A stretch of DNA of 64,000 nt, from contig NC_039478.1 of the NCBI RefSeq assembly GCF_003590095.1, forward strand, positions 1,426,001 to 1,490,000, in the 5' to 3' direction. Numbering within the stretch: position 1 is the stretch's first letter; every line of letters begins with the position of its first letter. The notes beneath the pieces are model-generated. The model saw nothing but the letters and a program-made list of their open reading frames with translations, ran no database searches and was not told the origin of the DNA. Below are positions 63,825 to 64,000 of the stretch, piece after piece. The stretch is from Trichoplusia ni (taxonomy: Eukaryota; Arthropoda; Insecta; Lepidoptera; Noctuidae). The position numbers were made by a program, and so were the translations under genes.

Positions 63825-64000
63825 ATAATAATATTCCCCTACTTTTCTAATGGGTTTCATCCTACTATTATTATTTTTTGGTTTTAAAAATTATCGACCC
63901 TGGTCTACAAGTATAGACACGAAAAACATATATCACAACGTTTGAAATGTGCGACAAGCAAATTAAACTGTAAGATCATGTCCACAATGATTTTTATTCC

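Overview
The window is insect genomic DNA, almost certainly from a moth or butterfly. It has AT-rich introns with GT-AG splice sites, and its interspersed repeats are typical of Lepidoptera: the AGCTGTTGCCCGCGAC family, the CAT-rich 'CCACTGCTGAACGTAGG' family, the 'CTCCTCCGAAACGG' family and tRNA-derived SINEs.

Positions 1-48485 carry, on the minus strand, the 3' part of one giant muscle gene, an insect titin of the Sallimus (sls) type. I could chain 25 coding exons (numbered e1-e25 in transcript order, high to low coordinate) with consistent reading phase across every junction. The order is: Ig domains and a charged linker with a helical domain (e1-e9, 48.5-43.4 kb); a 1,960-codon exon of degenerate acidic repeats (e10); a 23.6-kb exon made of about 24.5 nearly identical 939-bp (313-residue) PEVK-like units (e11); a Lys/Glu-rich exon with an internal duplication (e12); a split SH3 domain (e13-e15); nine Ig domains (e16-e18); and a Fn3-Ig-Ig-Fn3-Fn3-Fn3-Fn3 tail (e19-e25) that runs off the left edge. 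The layout PEVK spring - SH3 - Ig - five Fn3 matches Drosophila Sallimus and crustacean I-connectin, which link the Z-disc to the thick filament in sarcomeres. A single missing base at 25985-25988 breaks the frame of e11; otherwise the 939-bp period is exact.

A 1,000-N assembly gap (48486-49485) cuts e1. Two bases beyond the gap lies a Ty1/copia retrotransposon (49488-53881, plus strand). Its two LTRs differ by one base, its pol is open, and its gag/protease region is broken. The sequence just beyond it (53887-53960, minus) is open, has a strong splice acceptor and may be the upstream part of the interrupted sls exon.

From 54 to 64 kb I see no convincing protein gene. The region holds old interspersed repeats, several inverted-repeat structures and one tRNA-Ala(AGC)-like gene. 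It is either a long 5' intron of sls or intergenic DNA. The most interesting features are the giant homogenised spring exon, the frame-preserving splice-donor sequence carried in every repeat unit, and the young retroelement possibly sitting inside a coding exon.
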